Below, piece by piece: positions 33,488-46,080 of a stretch of DNA of 64,000 nt. Position 1 is the stretch's first letter; every line of letters starts with the position of its first letter. The stretch spans positions 90,992,925 through 91,056,924 of the forward strand of contig OW240921.1 of NCBI GenBank assembly GCA_933207985.1, in the 5' to 3' direction. The translations under genes were made by a program, and so were the position numbers. Under the pieces are notes generated by a model. That model made no database searches and was not told the origin of the DNA. It saw nothing but the letters and a program-made list of their open reading frames with translations. Source of the stretch: Pelobates cultripes (Eukaryota > Chordata > Amphibia > Anura > Pelobatidae).

Positions 33488-33847
33488 AGGACATACTCGT
33501 TTTCCTGGCACTATAGTGCTCTGAGGGTGCCCCCACCCTCAGGGACCCCCTCCTGCCAGGCTCTGGGGAGAGGAAGGGGTTAAACACTCACCTTTTTCCA
33601 GCGCCGGGCGGGGAGCTCTCCTGCTCTTCGGCTGAATGCGCATGCGCGGCAGGAGCTGCACGCGCATTCATCCAGTCTCATAGGAAAGCATTTGTAATGC
33701 TTTCCTATGGACGCTTGCGTCTTCTCACTGTGATTTTCACAGTGAGAATCACGCAAGCGCCTCAAGCGGCTGTCAATGAGACAGCCAATAGAGGCTTTAG
33801 AGGCTGGATTAACCCATTTATAAACATAGCAGTTTCTCTGTGGTCCT
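33488..33847. mobile_element. TTAA-flanked MITE, family AGGACCACT, second copy
   Basis: This 360-base element lies between TTAA at 33484-33487 and 33848-33851. The interior matches 4961-5365 in order (CTGGCACTATAGTGC, GGGTGCCCCCACCCTCAGGG, GGCTGAATGCGCATGCGCGG, GCTGTCAATGAGACAGCC). About 13 bases of the left terminal repeat are missing, and the right terminus reads TGTGGTCCT. Confidence 0.8.
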
Positions 33848-33851
33848 TTAA

Positions 33852-36614
33852 AAGTAATCAAACGTTCAATAGTGCATCAAATTTGAATGGTGAAAGTCCA
33901 ACTTGAATTAGCTCCTGTAAAATAACCTCTAAATGTTCCTACTCTGTACTGCAAAATATAAAAATCAAGTGAATTTTCACCCCAGTTTGCTTTGTCCAAA
34001 TAGTTTTTCCTGAATTGTTTGCATGGACAAAATTCAAACAAGCCGAAAGACCACGTCGACATGCTTTGGTCATCCAAATTACAGAAAGAAAAATTCAATG
34101 CACAAGTCTAATGTCTGTCCAAGATTAGTGTCCCTTTACTTCATGGAAGTGATTAGTGCACTATTACCTTTTATTATAGGGACATCAGCATCCATACACA
34201 TTGGGATACTAATACTTGCTTAATGTATGCATAGGCAATTTTATTTATTTAAACATAGGTAAAATTTCTATATTTCTAAAGGTAGTTTGAAATTAAAAAA
34301 AAATATATACTTTCATGTAAAAAGTCCCATAACATAATACAAAGCAGAATAAATATAATTAATTACTGGAATTTCTTCTAAAAAATGTTTACAATACTTA
34401 CAATAAATCAAAGAATTTGCACAATACATTTTTTATTGCAATTCCCGTTTTTTCAATTTAAAATATTCTACCCATGCAGGGTACAGAGAACAGCACATTC
34501 AGGATACAATGTCTTCAAATTATAAGGAGGATATTGTTATCTTTACATTCTGTTTATAACTGTTGTGGAAGCTGACAGCTTTAAGTTACCACGGGAGACG
34601 AAAAGAGACTCCTATTTAAATGGGAAAAACTGTCACGTTATCTATCATGGCAGCAGATTGTAGTGATTTAAGAGAAAAATATACAAGTAAAGTGCTACTT
34701 TTGTAGACTTTCAGTTAATGACCATGACATAGCTTTGCTACGTTTTATTTTTCACGACCAATATAAAATAGAGTTTACGTATGTTTTCTAACATATTAAA
34801 TAGATACAATGCAAAAGAAAATATTCATCATGCCTCATTATATATATTTTTCACAGCCAGGAAATTATTAAGAATCTCTTGTCCAAGCCCTGGTCTCTAA
34901 CGTGATCCTACCAGCGATAATATATTAATGCTATAAATAATACTGTAATACACACACGTGAAAATATGTTGATTTGGTACTTACGTTTGCACAGTTATAG
35001 TAGACATAGTGATAGTTGTGCATTAACAACGAAAAAAATATCTTCCATGATAAAATAAAAAAGGGAATTATTTTATGCATGCATATTGTATATAACATAT
35101 TTTCTGTAGGCTTGCCATTCAATATTAAGGTAATAAAGAATATTTGTTATTGGTATATGAATTCTCAAAATCTGATAGAGTTTCTAAACAAGTGTGGGAA
35201 TCAGTATTGTCATTTAGGGGTGAGTATGGTTGTACCCCACAACCCAATGTCCAACCTTTAACAGAGAGGTTTTTTTTTTATTTATTTTTTACTCTAAGAC
35301 ACTTTAGAAGGTATTTTAACATCAAACCACAAGAGTTTCATATACAATGTATGAGACAAGACAGATCCACACAATGCAGCCTGTACTCCCCCTGGCTTAG
35401 AACAATAAACACTTAGAGATTGGATTACAAACACTTTCATTCTACGATATAATATTTATCCCATTTATACACAAAACACCATTATATATCATAGTACAAC
35501 AAACTGGACAAAAACTGTACAGTTTCATCTACACATAAACAATATATATTACATAAAAGACATAAAAGTAATTGCCTGTTCGGGATATCCTCTGTATATA
35601 AAAAGGGTCACGAAAAATGCTATCCTATTCATGGTAGGCAATCTCCCTGTGAAATCCATCCTTCATTGTTTCTTTACTGACATCTGCACTGCCTTGGGTA
35701 TGATTGATTCTTCTTCTTACAATAAAATGCCTCTCCCTTGCTTTCAAGATGGGTGCAATTTCACAATTAGCCGGTAAAAGCACACCTTAAGAAGAAAAAT
35801 TAATCTAACCAGGTCGCCTTTGACAGCGGTGAGATCTACACATAAAACATTTCCCTTGAGGGAAATGTTTTGACACTTAATTGTTTATGATGAGGAATTT
35901 GTTCATTGTTATAACCTACTGCAGATTTCGGTTATAGATTAAAACGATAGAAACAAATAAAGTCTACAGCACAGCATTGAATTAGAATGTTTGGGTCGGA
36001 AAGGTTACATGCATTATGAATCTCAGATCGGAGAATTCCAACTTACTTAGTTGTGGGGTTCTGTTTTTACTGGTCCTGCAGATTCTATGAAATCCAACAA
36101 GTATTTGGAAATTAACGTGAGCCAATAAGAAGGCAGATTGATAAAATTATGCAACGCCTAATACTTTTTAATGTTACCCTTACATAAAGAAAAGAAGGCA
36201 AATACTTGAAATAATATTAAAGGATACCAGTCTTGGTAAGCACTACTAATGCCCATTTGAAAGGTATTCCTTTGGATGAAATAATAGTGGAGTGGAGAAA
36301 TGCAGAACGGATATTGTGCAGAGAAGGATGTGTAGTTTTGGGAGATTAGTGGATAGGCAAGGACTTTGGCTACACAGACTGTGAAAGGTTGTCAGAGGCA
36401 GGTATAAATCACAAGGAGAAGAGCAATCATTCACAGAGACAGGCAAAACAACAAAAGTGGAAACCTAAATAATGAACTTTTTCCTACACTATAACCTTAG
36501 CTTGACCCAATCTACACATAGATATCCACTCCAAACACATGTCTAGACTAAACCTCATAAATTTGGAGGAGCTGGGTATCCCATTCAGTCAGTATGATAT
36601 GTTTAGTTTTTTAG
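33852..36614. other. Unique AT-rich DNA, possible conserved island
   Basis: No coding feature. A perfect small palindrome, AAAACATTTCCC-TTGA-GGGAAATGTTTT, lies at about 35847-35874. The surrounding 35580-35960 is repeat-free and of mixed composition. Frames at 34023-34223 and 35016-35416 carry no domain that I can name. Confidence 0.4.
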
Positions 36615-36780
36615 AAAATGCAATATTTACATTGCAGGGTTAAGTCTACCTTTAGTGCCTGTCATACTGACAGCCACTAGAGGTGCTTCTTACTGCGGAT
36701 TGCATCAGGTCCCCAATGCTCCTCTCGGATACGAAAGCATTGGATTGGACCACCGTGGAGGAGGCTATGCCTCCCATTTC
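36615..36780. mobile_element. Interior fragment of the AGGGACACTCC MITE family
   Basis: CAATATTTACATTGCAGGGTTAA...GACAGCCACTAGAGG.GCTTCTT follows the interior of the MITE at 20356-20912 (about 20445-20545). Both termini are missing. Confidence 0.55.
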
Positions 36781-36881
36781 ACATCTTGCCCATCTATCAA
36801 TCCTGACATTGGCTTCTTGAACCCTATAAGAGTAAATGCAAAATACTACCTTAAAATCTCTAAACAACTATTGTCCCTTTT

Positions 36882-36972
36882 ACATGTCTTCACTAATTTG
36901 TAGGTACACCTCATCTTGGTCTCTCCTCTCTGCTGGTGACCTTCTCCTGTTCGCTGCTGGTACCCTTACTGC
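36882..36972 (+). mobile_element. LINE fragment, left part (split by hAT-like copy B)
   Basis: TCTTGGTCTCTCCTCTCTGCTGGTGACC...CTGTTCGCTGCT corresponds to about 9172-9230 of the LINE at 7045-9657. It continues at 39277 after the inserted element. Confidence 0.7.
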
Positions 36973-37299
36973 CAGGGCCGGACTGGGAAAAAAATTAGGC
37001 CCGGGCATTTTTCAATCAGAGCGGCCCCGTAAGAAGGGGGCGGGGCCAGAGAGGGTGTGTTTTGTCATCACTAATGACAAGCACGCCTCCTCTCAAAGTG
37101 AGCATGTTGGTTCAATGCGCAGAGCTGCGCTGAAGAGCTCTGGCATTAGAAAAAGGCCCTGTATTTGTTCTGCGCAGCGCAAGCAAATTTAATAACATGC
37201 TTGCGCTGTGTTTGCTTTTAAATTGTCTCTGGTGTCTCAACAAGTGGGATACCAGAGGACAAAAGGGCCAGGAAAGTGTATGGTGCATGTGTTTGGAGC

Positions 37300-37714
37300 C
37301 TGCTTGTGGGATTGCGTGTGTGTAGAGTGTGGTGTGGTATTGTGTAAATAGGTCAATTTCATTTGTGTTTGTGGTGTAATATGTGTGGCTAGGGGCTGTA
37401 GAGAGTGTGTGTATAGGGGCATAGTGTTATAGGGGATGTAGCGAGTGTGTGCATACGGGCTGTAGTGTGTGTGTATAGGTGACGTAGTGTGTGTAGGGGT
37501 TGTAGAGAGGGTGTGTTTAGAGAATGTTGTATGTGTTTGCTGACAAGGAATGTAGTGTGTGTGTAGGTGGTGCAGTGTGTGTGTAGGAGATCTAGTGTGT
37601 AAAGGACCCAGAGTGTGTATAGGAGATTGTGTGTGTGTGTGTATAGAGGATTAAGAGTGCATATAAGGTAAGGGATCTAGCGTGTATCTGGAGCGTAATG
37701 TATGTAGTGCTGTA

Positions 37715-37759
<45 letters not shown>

Positions 37760-37931
37760 CATACATATATATATTTGGACGTATTGTATGTGTGAGGGGC
37801 GCAGTGTGTGTGTATGTAAGAGGAGTGCTGTGTGTGAGGGTGTTTTTATCTGCCGTCACATTCTAATTTTCTTTGTCTGTTAACTCACTGAGGGTTATTT
37901 TATATATTACATATATATATATATATATCTG

Positions 37932-37971
<40 letters not shown>

Positions 37972-38745
37972 TACATATATATATATGTGTGTGTGTGAGC
38001 GAGGGTGCTGTCTGAGGGTGCTGTGTGTGAGTGAGGGTGCTGTGTGTCTGAGTGCGCTGTGTGTGTCTGGGGGTGCTGTGTGTGTCTGGGGGTGGTGTGT
38101 GTCTGGGTGCTGTGTGTCTGGGGTGCTGTGTGTCTGGGGGTGGTCTGGGTGCTGTCAAGTGCTGTGTGTCTGGGTGCTGTGTGTGTCTCTGTGTGTGTCT
38201 GGTGTGTCTGTGTGTGTCTGGGTGCTGTGTATGTCTGGGGTGATGTGTATGTTTGGGGGTGCTGTGTGTCTGATGTGTGTGTCTGCTGTGTGTGTCTGGG
38301 GGTACTGTGTGTGTCTGCTGTGTATGTCTGGGGGTGATGTGTATGTGGGGGTGATGTGTGTCTGGGGTGCTGTGTGTCTGGGGGTGCTGTGTGTGTCTGG
38401 GGGTGCTGTGTGTGTCTGGGTACTGGGTGTGTGTGTCTGGGGGTGATGTGTGTGTCTGGGGGTGATGTGTGTCTGGGGGTGCTGTGTGTCTGGGGGTGCT
38501 GTGTGTCTGGGGGTGCTGTGTGTGTCTGGGTGCTGTGTATGTCTGGGGGTGATGTGTGTGTCTGGGTGCTGTGTGTCTGGGGGTGCTGTGTGTGTCTGGG
38601 GGTGATGTGTGTGTCTGTGGGGGTGATGTGTGTGTCTGGGGGTGCTGTGTGTGTCTGGGGGTGATGTGTGTGTCTGGGGGTGCTGTGTGTGTCTGTGGGG
38701 TTGATGTGTGTGTCTGGGGGTGATGTGTGTGTGTGAGTGTGATTT
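37300..38745. repeat. GT-rich arrays and (TG)n/(TA)n microsatellites
   Basis: 37300-37860 holds irregular GTAGTGTGTGTGTATAGG units. 37717-37770 and 37905-37998 are (TG)n and (TA)n runs. 37998-38740 is a minisatellite of about 19-21 bases, TGTGTGTCTGGGGGTGCTG and variants with GATG. The cysteine/valine/tryptophan-rich open frames across it (for example 37985-38446) are artefacts of the repeat. Confidence 0.9.
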
Positions 38746-38894
38746 TTTAATTTAAATTAATTTTTTTTTTTTTTTATTAATAATAATAATTTTTAAAAAA
38801 GTTATATCCCCCTTCTTACCTTTAGCCTGGGACGGGGGGGAGCCGTTCTGCCATGGGAGAGCCATGCTGCCTGATCCCTGGTGGTCCTAGTGGT

Positions 38895-39030
38895 GAGCGT
38901 GAACTCTAGCCTGTAGGCTAGAGTTCACTCTCGCGAGATCTGAGCGTTGCCGCGGTAAGCGCGGCAACGCTCAGAATCCCGCGAGAGGACCCGGCGGAGT
39001 TGTTGGTTAGAGCTCCGCCGGGTCCTCTCT
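38895..39030. repeat. Three consecutive GC-rich hairpins in hAT-like copy B
   Basis: The first is GTGAACTCTAGCC / GGCTAGAGTTCAC (about 38898-38929). The second is CTCGCG...GAGCGTTGCCGCG / CGCGGCAACGCTC...CGCGAG (about 38930-38987). The third is GAGGACCCGGCGGAG / CTCCGCCGGGTCCTC (about 38986-39027). The second is related to the loop hairpin of copy A at about 11505-11570. Confidence 0.85.
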
Positions 39031-39276
39031 CCTCCCTCCCTCACACCCCAGCCAGCGGCCGCCTGGAAGTGTCTCTGGGCCGGTAAAGGGAGATCTTTGA
39101 TCTCCCCACCGGCCCATGGAGGCACACAGCAGGGCAGGCGCTCGGATAGCGCTGGCCCTGCAGGGGCCGGCCGGGGAGATCCTGTGATCTCCCCTGCCGG
39201 CCTCGGCCCCACAGCCATCGCGGCCCACCGGGCATTTGCCCGGTATGCCCGATGGCCAGTCCGGGCTGCTTACTGC

Positions 39277-39450
39277 TAACGCACACTTGCAGGACTTCTC
39301 GCGGGTGGCTCCATTCCTTTGGAACAGTCTACCTACCCTATCAGACTTCCCTAGTCTTCAATCATTTAAGACGTTCCTCAAAGCCTATCTTTTCAGAAAT
39401 GGCCTCCCAGAGTAACTTCTATTTCACAAACCTGCCTCTTGCTGTCTCTT
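39277..39450 (+). mobile_element. LINE fragment, right part
   Basis: CACTTGCAGGACTTCTCGCGGGTGGCT...CCTAGTCTTCAATCATTTAAGA...ATGGCCTCCCAGAGTAAC matches 9240-9380 of the LINE at 7045-9657 and continues directly from the fragment ending at 36972. The 3' tail is not preserved. Confidence 0.8.
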
Positions 39451-42195
39451 AAAGGCCCATACTCCACTCTCACCTTCCAGTTCTGCCACTTTCCCACCAA
39501 AACAAAGAACAATCTATTGGTTTCCATGGTTATTCCTCCACGATGCCATTTTTAAAAATTATTATTATGTTTACAGTTTTGATATGTAGCTGTTAGGAGT
39601 AGGTACCTAGAAAGAAAAAATCTTTGCTCCTGCCAACATTTTCTCTGATGATTCTATTAGTTTACACCCTAAATGTGCATAAAAAGAAAGCAGTTGGTTC
39701 TCATTACCTTTTGCCTACTGAATGATATAGAATGAAAGGCAATTTCTTTGTTGTCTTATTGGAGGAAGCACAAAGTCGATGAATTTGCTAGAAATATGGG
39801 ACCTTCAACAGTGAACTTTTTTCAAATGTTTAAATTTTTTAATACATTATCTCGACGATGCATTAAAATAAAGTGGATGGTACATCGACCTTGGAGTGTT
39901 GCTCTAAACAGTGAGCAGAAGTATACAAATCTCTGGATAGTACTAAAGTCTAAAGTCTCAGATTGGTGTTCCAGTTCTTTTTGAACCATATTTCCGTTGA
40001 TGTTGCTAAGTCAAACTTAGCCACCACTGTCAGTAACAATTCCAGATGTGGTTTTGTATAATAGAAGTAGGATAACACAGCCACACCTTACCCTTCATCC
40101 TTTACTAAAAGCAACATTTTCACAGTTCAACAAACGAACTGAATTGTTTATTTTGAGATAGTGGGGCATGTTTTCGGGATAGATACTTCTAGGGCGTGTG
40201 GAAAGTTTATCTTGAAAGGGAAACTCTTTCCAACACATTTTATTTTGTCTAATCATTGGCAGATAACTGCTGGAACATCTGACATTCACAATCAGACATT
40301 ATCTTCATGTGTTATTTGTTACATTTTAATTATCTAAATTAAAGAATTATAACCAAGTCAATAATCTTTATACTTTTTGGAATAAATGTGTGTTAGTAAT
40401 CAGATCGTTAGACTTTTACATAGAAACAACAGATTTTCCACAAGTACATACACAGCAACAGCTTGATGAGATATTGTAGTGCATCATCCTGTAATGTATT
40501 ATTTAACAAAATTAAGTCTTTTTATAGACTCTTTCCAATGTGACAATGGTCTACCATTTATATGGGACTGTTGCCGTATTTTATAATATTGCAAAAACGG
40601 AAAAGGAACCGCACTCACTTAAGACAGGGTGCTTAACTGAACCAAGAGCCAGCACAAGCCCAAAAGATAATAAATACCAGTATTAGAAAAAGGGTGTATG
40701 TCACCATAAGCAATCGTTTAAATTAACAGCAGCAGGGCTGTTGAGATTTACCAGTACTAACTAAGAGGACAATCCATGCTGGCATGCTACCCCTATTTAG
40801 CCTACCGTGCTGTTTTAACCTAGAGCCGATTCCATTAAAGCTGTATACCAGGTGAGTCGTTTTCAACTTTTTGCTGATAGTCACAAGACTCCAAAATATA
40901 CTATACTACCATTTTGTATTCTACTTCGGCATCATTTGTAGGGAGGTATTTGGAGAATGGTGGTGTGCTACCAGAAGGCACAAGGGCCCAGAGTTAAGAG
41001 CCTGTTCTTAAAGGCTCCCATGTACGTGAGTGTAATACCTCACCATTTGTTTTTCACATTTTGTTTTTTATTTACAATATTGCACTATTGTATATATTTT
41101 TTCTGTTTTTATTCTATGCTATATCTGAAACTATATTCTCTTTATTCAGGCAAAAGGGGGTACGTTCGCTAAATTATTGCCATAGCTCTTCATTTTACTG
41201 TTTTGGGGTTATTCTCCAGAACATAATTTTTTCACTGTTTTGAATTTTGGTGTTGGGTTAGAGAGGAATACCTACACAAATGTGGGAGCAGCTTGCTATT
41301 TTTTCAATAGTTGAAGGGCCTGTTTCCACTTCTGGTGTGCATCACTTTAAGAGTATTAATAATGGTTTAAATTTTTTTCAAAATTATCACAAAGATGCCA
41401 CCCATATACATTGCTAAAAAAATATCTGATAAGACCATAAATAGATCACTTTAATGAGACCATGAACACAACATTTTCCAACATCCACCATTCCAGCCAT
41501 GTTGAAGCAGAGTAAAAACAGACAACTGCACTCACATAAATAAATACTTATAGTACCGTAGTTAAAAAGCATTACGAGCCATAATTTGGGGCACTTTCTA
41601 AAGTAGCACTGTCACTTGTGTTGCATTTTTTGCAAAGATCACCAAGGTGACAAGTCTGCTTGTGTGGTGAAAGCCAAAGAGAAGAAGTAGATGGGTAGAT
41701 ATATTTACCTTACGTTCTCATGTCTCCATATTGTTGCCATCATGGTTTTTCTGACACATCAATTGCGCGATCTCACATGCACATGCGCAAGAATACAACA
41801 CATGGTTTATGGATTCTGGGAGACAGCAGGATTTACCAAGTATTATTGTGTGATCTTGTAGTAAGGTGCAATAGGCATGTAATACGTATTGCACAATACG
41901 ATGTCGCTTCCTATAAAAAATGGCAAGATGTGTTTTCAGAAGCTCTACCTCTTGCCACATTCTGTCCAACATCAGCATTTATACACAAAGGTAGGAGTGT
42001 TGCTTAATGCAAAATTTAAAGTATTCAACAAAAAAATAATATTTTTTAACTCTGCAGTTTGATTCAACCATGCTTTTATAAATATAGAAGAAAAATCCTA
42101 CAAAATACAGCAAGTACTTTTAAACTGGAACTTATAACAAATGGATACAAATAATATATGTATCTCTATTGGTCATAATGAATGTAGTAGGACCT
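39451..42195. other. Unique AT-rich DNA, no gene recognised
   Basis: There are several short open frames (39748-39984, 40957-41243, 41718-42007) but none has a recognisable domain or supporting splice context. The stretch 40600-41330 has the feel of a retroelement UTR, but I could not match it to anything else in the window. Confidence 0.4.
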
Positions 42196-42199
42196 CCTG

Positions 42200-42655
42200 T
42201 GGCATCTATATCTCATGTCCAATGTCTAGTGTGAGTGTTCTGGTATCCACTGTTCACTGTGAATGTCCTAGTGTGTTCTGTCCATTTTAAGTGTCCTGGT
42301 CCATTTTCAAATGTGATTATTTTGGTGTCTTCTATCTTGTGTGAGTTTGCTGGTGTCTAAAGTCAGTTGGTGAGTCCTGTTGTCCACCATCCATTGTGAG
42401 TTTTCTGGCCCCAATTACCCAGTTTGAATGTCGTGGTGCCCACTGTCCAATGGAAATGTCCTGGTGTCCACTGCCCAGTTTGAATGTCCTGGTGTCCACT
42501 CTCCACTATAAATGCACTTCTGTCCACTGACCAGTTTAAATGTTCTGGTGTCCACTGCACAGTTTGAATGTCCTGGAGTCCACTGTCCACTGTAAATGTC
42601 CTGGGGTCCACTGCCCAGTTTAAATATCCCAATGTCCACTGTCCACTGTGAATGA
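42200..42655. repeat. Minisatellite, period about 30 bases
   Basis: Units of the form TGTCCTGGTGTCCACTGCCC followed by AGTTTGAA recur about 14 times. Units are diverged at the left edge and most regular at 42430-42640. The frames across it on the minus strand are repeat translations. Confidence 0.85.
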
Positions 42656-42764
42656 TAATGTGGCATGATCATGAACAGTGAAACACTTCAAGACTGGAGC
42701 CTGTGGGATCAGGAGAATCTTAAGAAGATCTATCTTAATTCATGCCTGCATTCATTTTCTTAGC

Positions 42765-42803
<39 letters not shown>

Positions 42804-42872
42804 CCTATCTAATGGTCTATCTATCTAATGGTCTATCTATTTATCTATCTGTCTTTCTATCTATAGATCTAT
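42765..42872. repeat. (TATC)n microsatellite
   Basis: About 20 TATC tetranucleotides with a few interruptions (TAATGG, TATT, TGTC, TTTC). Confidence 0.95.
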
Positions 42873-45800
42873 CACACATTTATTAAAACAAAATGTTCAC
42901 AGAACAGATTGCAGAGCACTTTTAGAAGGCTAGAAAAATATGATGTAGTGGTATTTTGGATTTCAATCTCGATGATACCTATTGCTGGTTTAACACTTCA
43001 ATTTCTGCTATGTGCCATTACAGACACGTTTTGCAGCTGAGAAAATAATAGGGAGCCAGCAGAAACAAAAAATAAACTCTTGACACAACGTTTTGACATT
43101 TTTTTTGCCATAAATTAGCCATGGTGTATATATTATAACCTTTCCTGGCAAATTCCTACCTGCATTATAAAACCTCCTGCAACCCTCTAGTGACTAAGTC
43201 AATTGGCAGCGTTTCTATAGAGTTACAATGGGCCTGTGCAGCGGGGACTGGAGAGTTGTACTAACTCACACTTGTCAGAAGAAGAGATGGATCGCAGAAT
43301 AGACTAGGCAAAAGTAATGATGTCACCCATTTCTGGCTTTATTTCACGAGGGCATAATTATTTTCATGCTAAATGTATCTTGAAGTGTGAGTAAAACAGT
43401 TGGGTGCCTAATAAAACTGTTTTGCTTGATGAATTCTTATTTTCTTTTTTCCTTTTTTTTCTGAAAAACATGGCAGCCGCCCACATACAGCTCGGCAGCC
43501 ATTTTCTCCTGCTATTTTGTGAAAATGGTATCTACTGTATTTGTGGAGAAATAAAATATAATGCATCTCTGATTGCATAGAAAAGTTGAGCACTAGACAT
43601 TAATTTTAAACATGACAAACACTAACTAACGTCAATTCACTAAATAACAAGTTGTCATGTGTTAGTATACCAGCTATACAATGTAGACCAAAATAGCAGA
43701 ATTACAGAAATCCCAGACAAAATGGATACTTTTTCCAACTCTGCTAATGTGGCCCAAATCTTCAAAGTTGATTGAATCCAGTTCATCACTATTTTTGTTA
43801 AGGGAATAAACCCTTTAAGGGATTTAATTGTGAAAACACTTGGAATAGCATATACAAAATGTCTTGGATTTTACACTGAATTTTACATTAATTAGTTAAT
43901 TAAAAGAATTTCAGGAGAAAAATGTGAAATGACAATAAAAAGTAAAGTTATTGATATATTGCTATTTCACCTTTGTGTTGTGTTTTCCGTCTAGTGTAAA
44001 GATTACCGTTTAATTAATTAATGCGTGCATATTAATTTTGTGTTAATTATTAAAGAGAACAAAACCAAATTTATTGAGTCAATAAAACATCTTCGTATCA
44101 CTACCTTAAATAAATTTAATTAGGGGGGGAAAAAGTTATTTGAATTACACATTTTTTTATTGAAAAACAAAAACTAGGTATTCCGAAACAACTGATCACT
44201 TGTCTGTTACTCTCACAAAATGAGTAATATTTCATTTGCTTCTTATGAATTTTGCCATACCTGCAGAAGAATATTTCATAGTCCCAAGTCTGCTTGCTGC
44301 GTATATAAATATCTGAAGACTGACTGCCAAGCAAAGCGAACATTCCATTGCCAGTATTTCATCGGGTTTATAACACTCTTTTTAAAAGCCACCAGGGGAT
44401 ATGCATAAGTTTAAAAAGTGGTTTTATTGCAAAAAATGAGGCTTTTACATTGGAAAATTAATTTGCAAGTAAGAAAACCCACATCATGTTGATTTTAATT
44501 TTCACTGAACATCTAGATTTACTGACCTGTGAGGTAAATATTGACTAAGATCTTGGCTAATAACTACTTCTCAGGTCAATAAATCTCTCAGCAGTGATCA
44601 CTATTTATTTTATGTTCCTTCCTACTGACGCTTTGCTTTCACAAACCTAACACACGTTACCGACGGGGATTGTTAAAAAGGGTGTAATCAAAGTGTGATC
44701 TCATATTCGTTAATCTTCGGTATCGATAATTGGGCAGAGCATCTAATCGTCGTAGCAATATTAAGGTACTTGTTTGTAACATAGGTATGTATGATTAGAG
44801 AATGAAAACACCTTTTGCAATAAACCTTTTCCCTCTCTTTTCCCTGAACCCCGAGCAAAATACGCATAAAGAGATCCTCGCCATATTTGTTCTATTTAGC
44901 TGCATTTAATCATTCTCAGTGGGATATATATATTTTTTATGTGTATGTAACAGACCACCATAAGTCTTGTGCCTACTGTATTTTTGTTAGAAGCTGAATA
45001 GTGGATATTGTCCCAAAGAATGGAGATTGCGCCAAAATATGAATAGTTATGAATTTATCACACATTGTAAAATATTACATAAATGTCTTCTCGAGAATGG
45101 CAAGAAACAGGGAATAAAATAAATAAGCCCAATGACAAAATAATGGCTAAATACATATTTTAACCAGTATATTAATGATGAGGTCATTGGCCACGTCAGT
45201 GTTGAATATAGGACAAACATATTTCTCCAAAAGAAATTAGAGAATCATTAATCAAAGGAAAACTTTTAGTTAGATTTTTTTTCAATACATTACAGTACAA
45301 ATATTAAATTTGGCTAAGTATAAGACAACAAATATATGCAGAAATAATAACTTGTTAAATACAGGTCCACTGTTTAAATTAGGTACTACCCTATGCAGTA
45401 GGTCCTCTGCCCGCTATTCCATAGCAACTTACTAGCGAGTATGAAATGATCAATAGTGGATAGCTTCAGTAATGCAGGAGTTCTCCAAAGGGAATTTGGT
45501 TTAAATGTCACTTATCACAACTAACTCAAGCTGTTCAGTTTGTTCGCAGCTGGATAGCCACAAAAAAATGGCCACCTTGCTACTGTAAGAGGAGCAGATC
45601 ACTATTCAGTAAGCACTGATTTTGACAAACTCGGTTTGTTTGCTTGGTCAGTTAAGATACATCTGACATGTTGAGTAAAAAATAGCATGTACAATGAAAC
45701 CAATGCTAGCTGAAAGAAAATGCTAAAATTAATTAATTCCTTCATTCACTCATCAACAAGTGCTGCTGCCTCCCCATTAGCCCACTGAGGTCACTGTGCC

Positions 45801-45879
45801 TTTACCAGCTTCATCCACTAAAGCCAATGTACACGATCCTTTGGCCAATTCCTTAACAAATTTAAAATGTTTAGCTTTT
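42873..45879. other. Repeat-poor AT-rich island, no gene
   Basis: About 3 kb with no transposon terminus that I recognise. The interval 43890-44100 has several TTAATTAA/TAATTA cores. 44640-44770 contains TAATCAAAGTGTGATC and ATCGATAATTG. These would suit transcription-factor binding in a conserved enhancer, but there is no direct evidence of conservation. No coding frame was identified. Confidence 0.35.
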
Positions 45880-45889
45880 CCCTTTTAGC

Positions 45890-46080
45890 TAATATGGGTT
45901 CCAGAGCACCTCCTTCAAGTTCTACAATCCCTTACCTCAGATTATGGGATCCAGAGCACCTCCTGCAAGTTATACAATCCCTTCCCTCAGATCATGGGAT
46001 CCAGAGCACCTCATGCAAGTTATACAATCCCTTCCCTCAGATCATGGGATCCAGACCACCTCCTGCAAGTTCCTCAGATG
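45890..46080. repeat. Minisatellite, about four units of 54 bases
   Basis: Units contain ATGGGATCCAGAGCACCTCC and TGCAAGTTATACAATCCC, then TTCCCTCAGATC. The last unit is partial. The open frames across it are repeat translations. Confidence 0.85.

Larger units (their letters stand above)
36973..39268. mobile_element. Non-autonomous hAT-like element with minisatellite core (copy B)
   Basis: The 2,296-base element is flanked by a perfect 8-base duplication, CTTACTGC (36965-36972 and 39269-39276). The inverted ends are CAGGGCCGGACTGG at the left and CAGCCCGGACTGG at the right (minus strand). Just inside, GGCCCGGGCATT at the left faces GCCCGGTGGGCC-type sequence at the right. The order inside is a GC-rich left part, GT-rich arrays (about 37300-38745), an AT-rich bridge, and a GC-rich right part with three consecutive hairpins. 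No transposase is present. It sits in a LINE fragment that resumes on the other side, which confirms both boundaries. Confidence 0.85.

Noticed and set aside
37985..38664. Overlapping cysteine/valine/tryptophan-rich open frames that look like a repeat protein
   Set aside because: They exist in several frames at once because the DNA is a TGTGTGTCTGGGGGTGCTG minisatellite inside a hAT-like element. No start context, domain or codon bias supports translation.
38925..39286. GC-rich frames on both strands as a CpG-island first exon
   Set aside because: They sit within hAT-like copy B, and the GC content comes from consecutive hairpins of the element. The element's ends and target duplication are exact.
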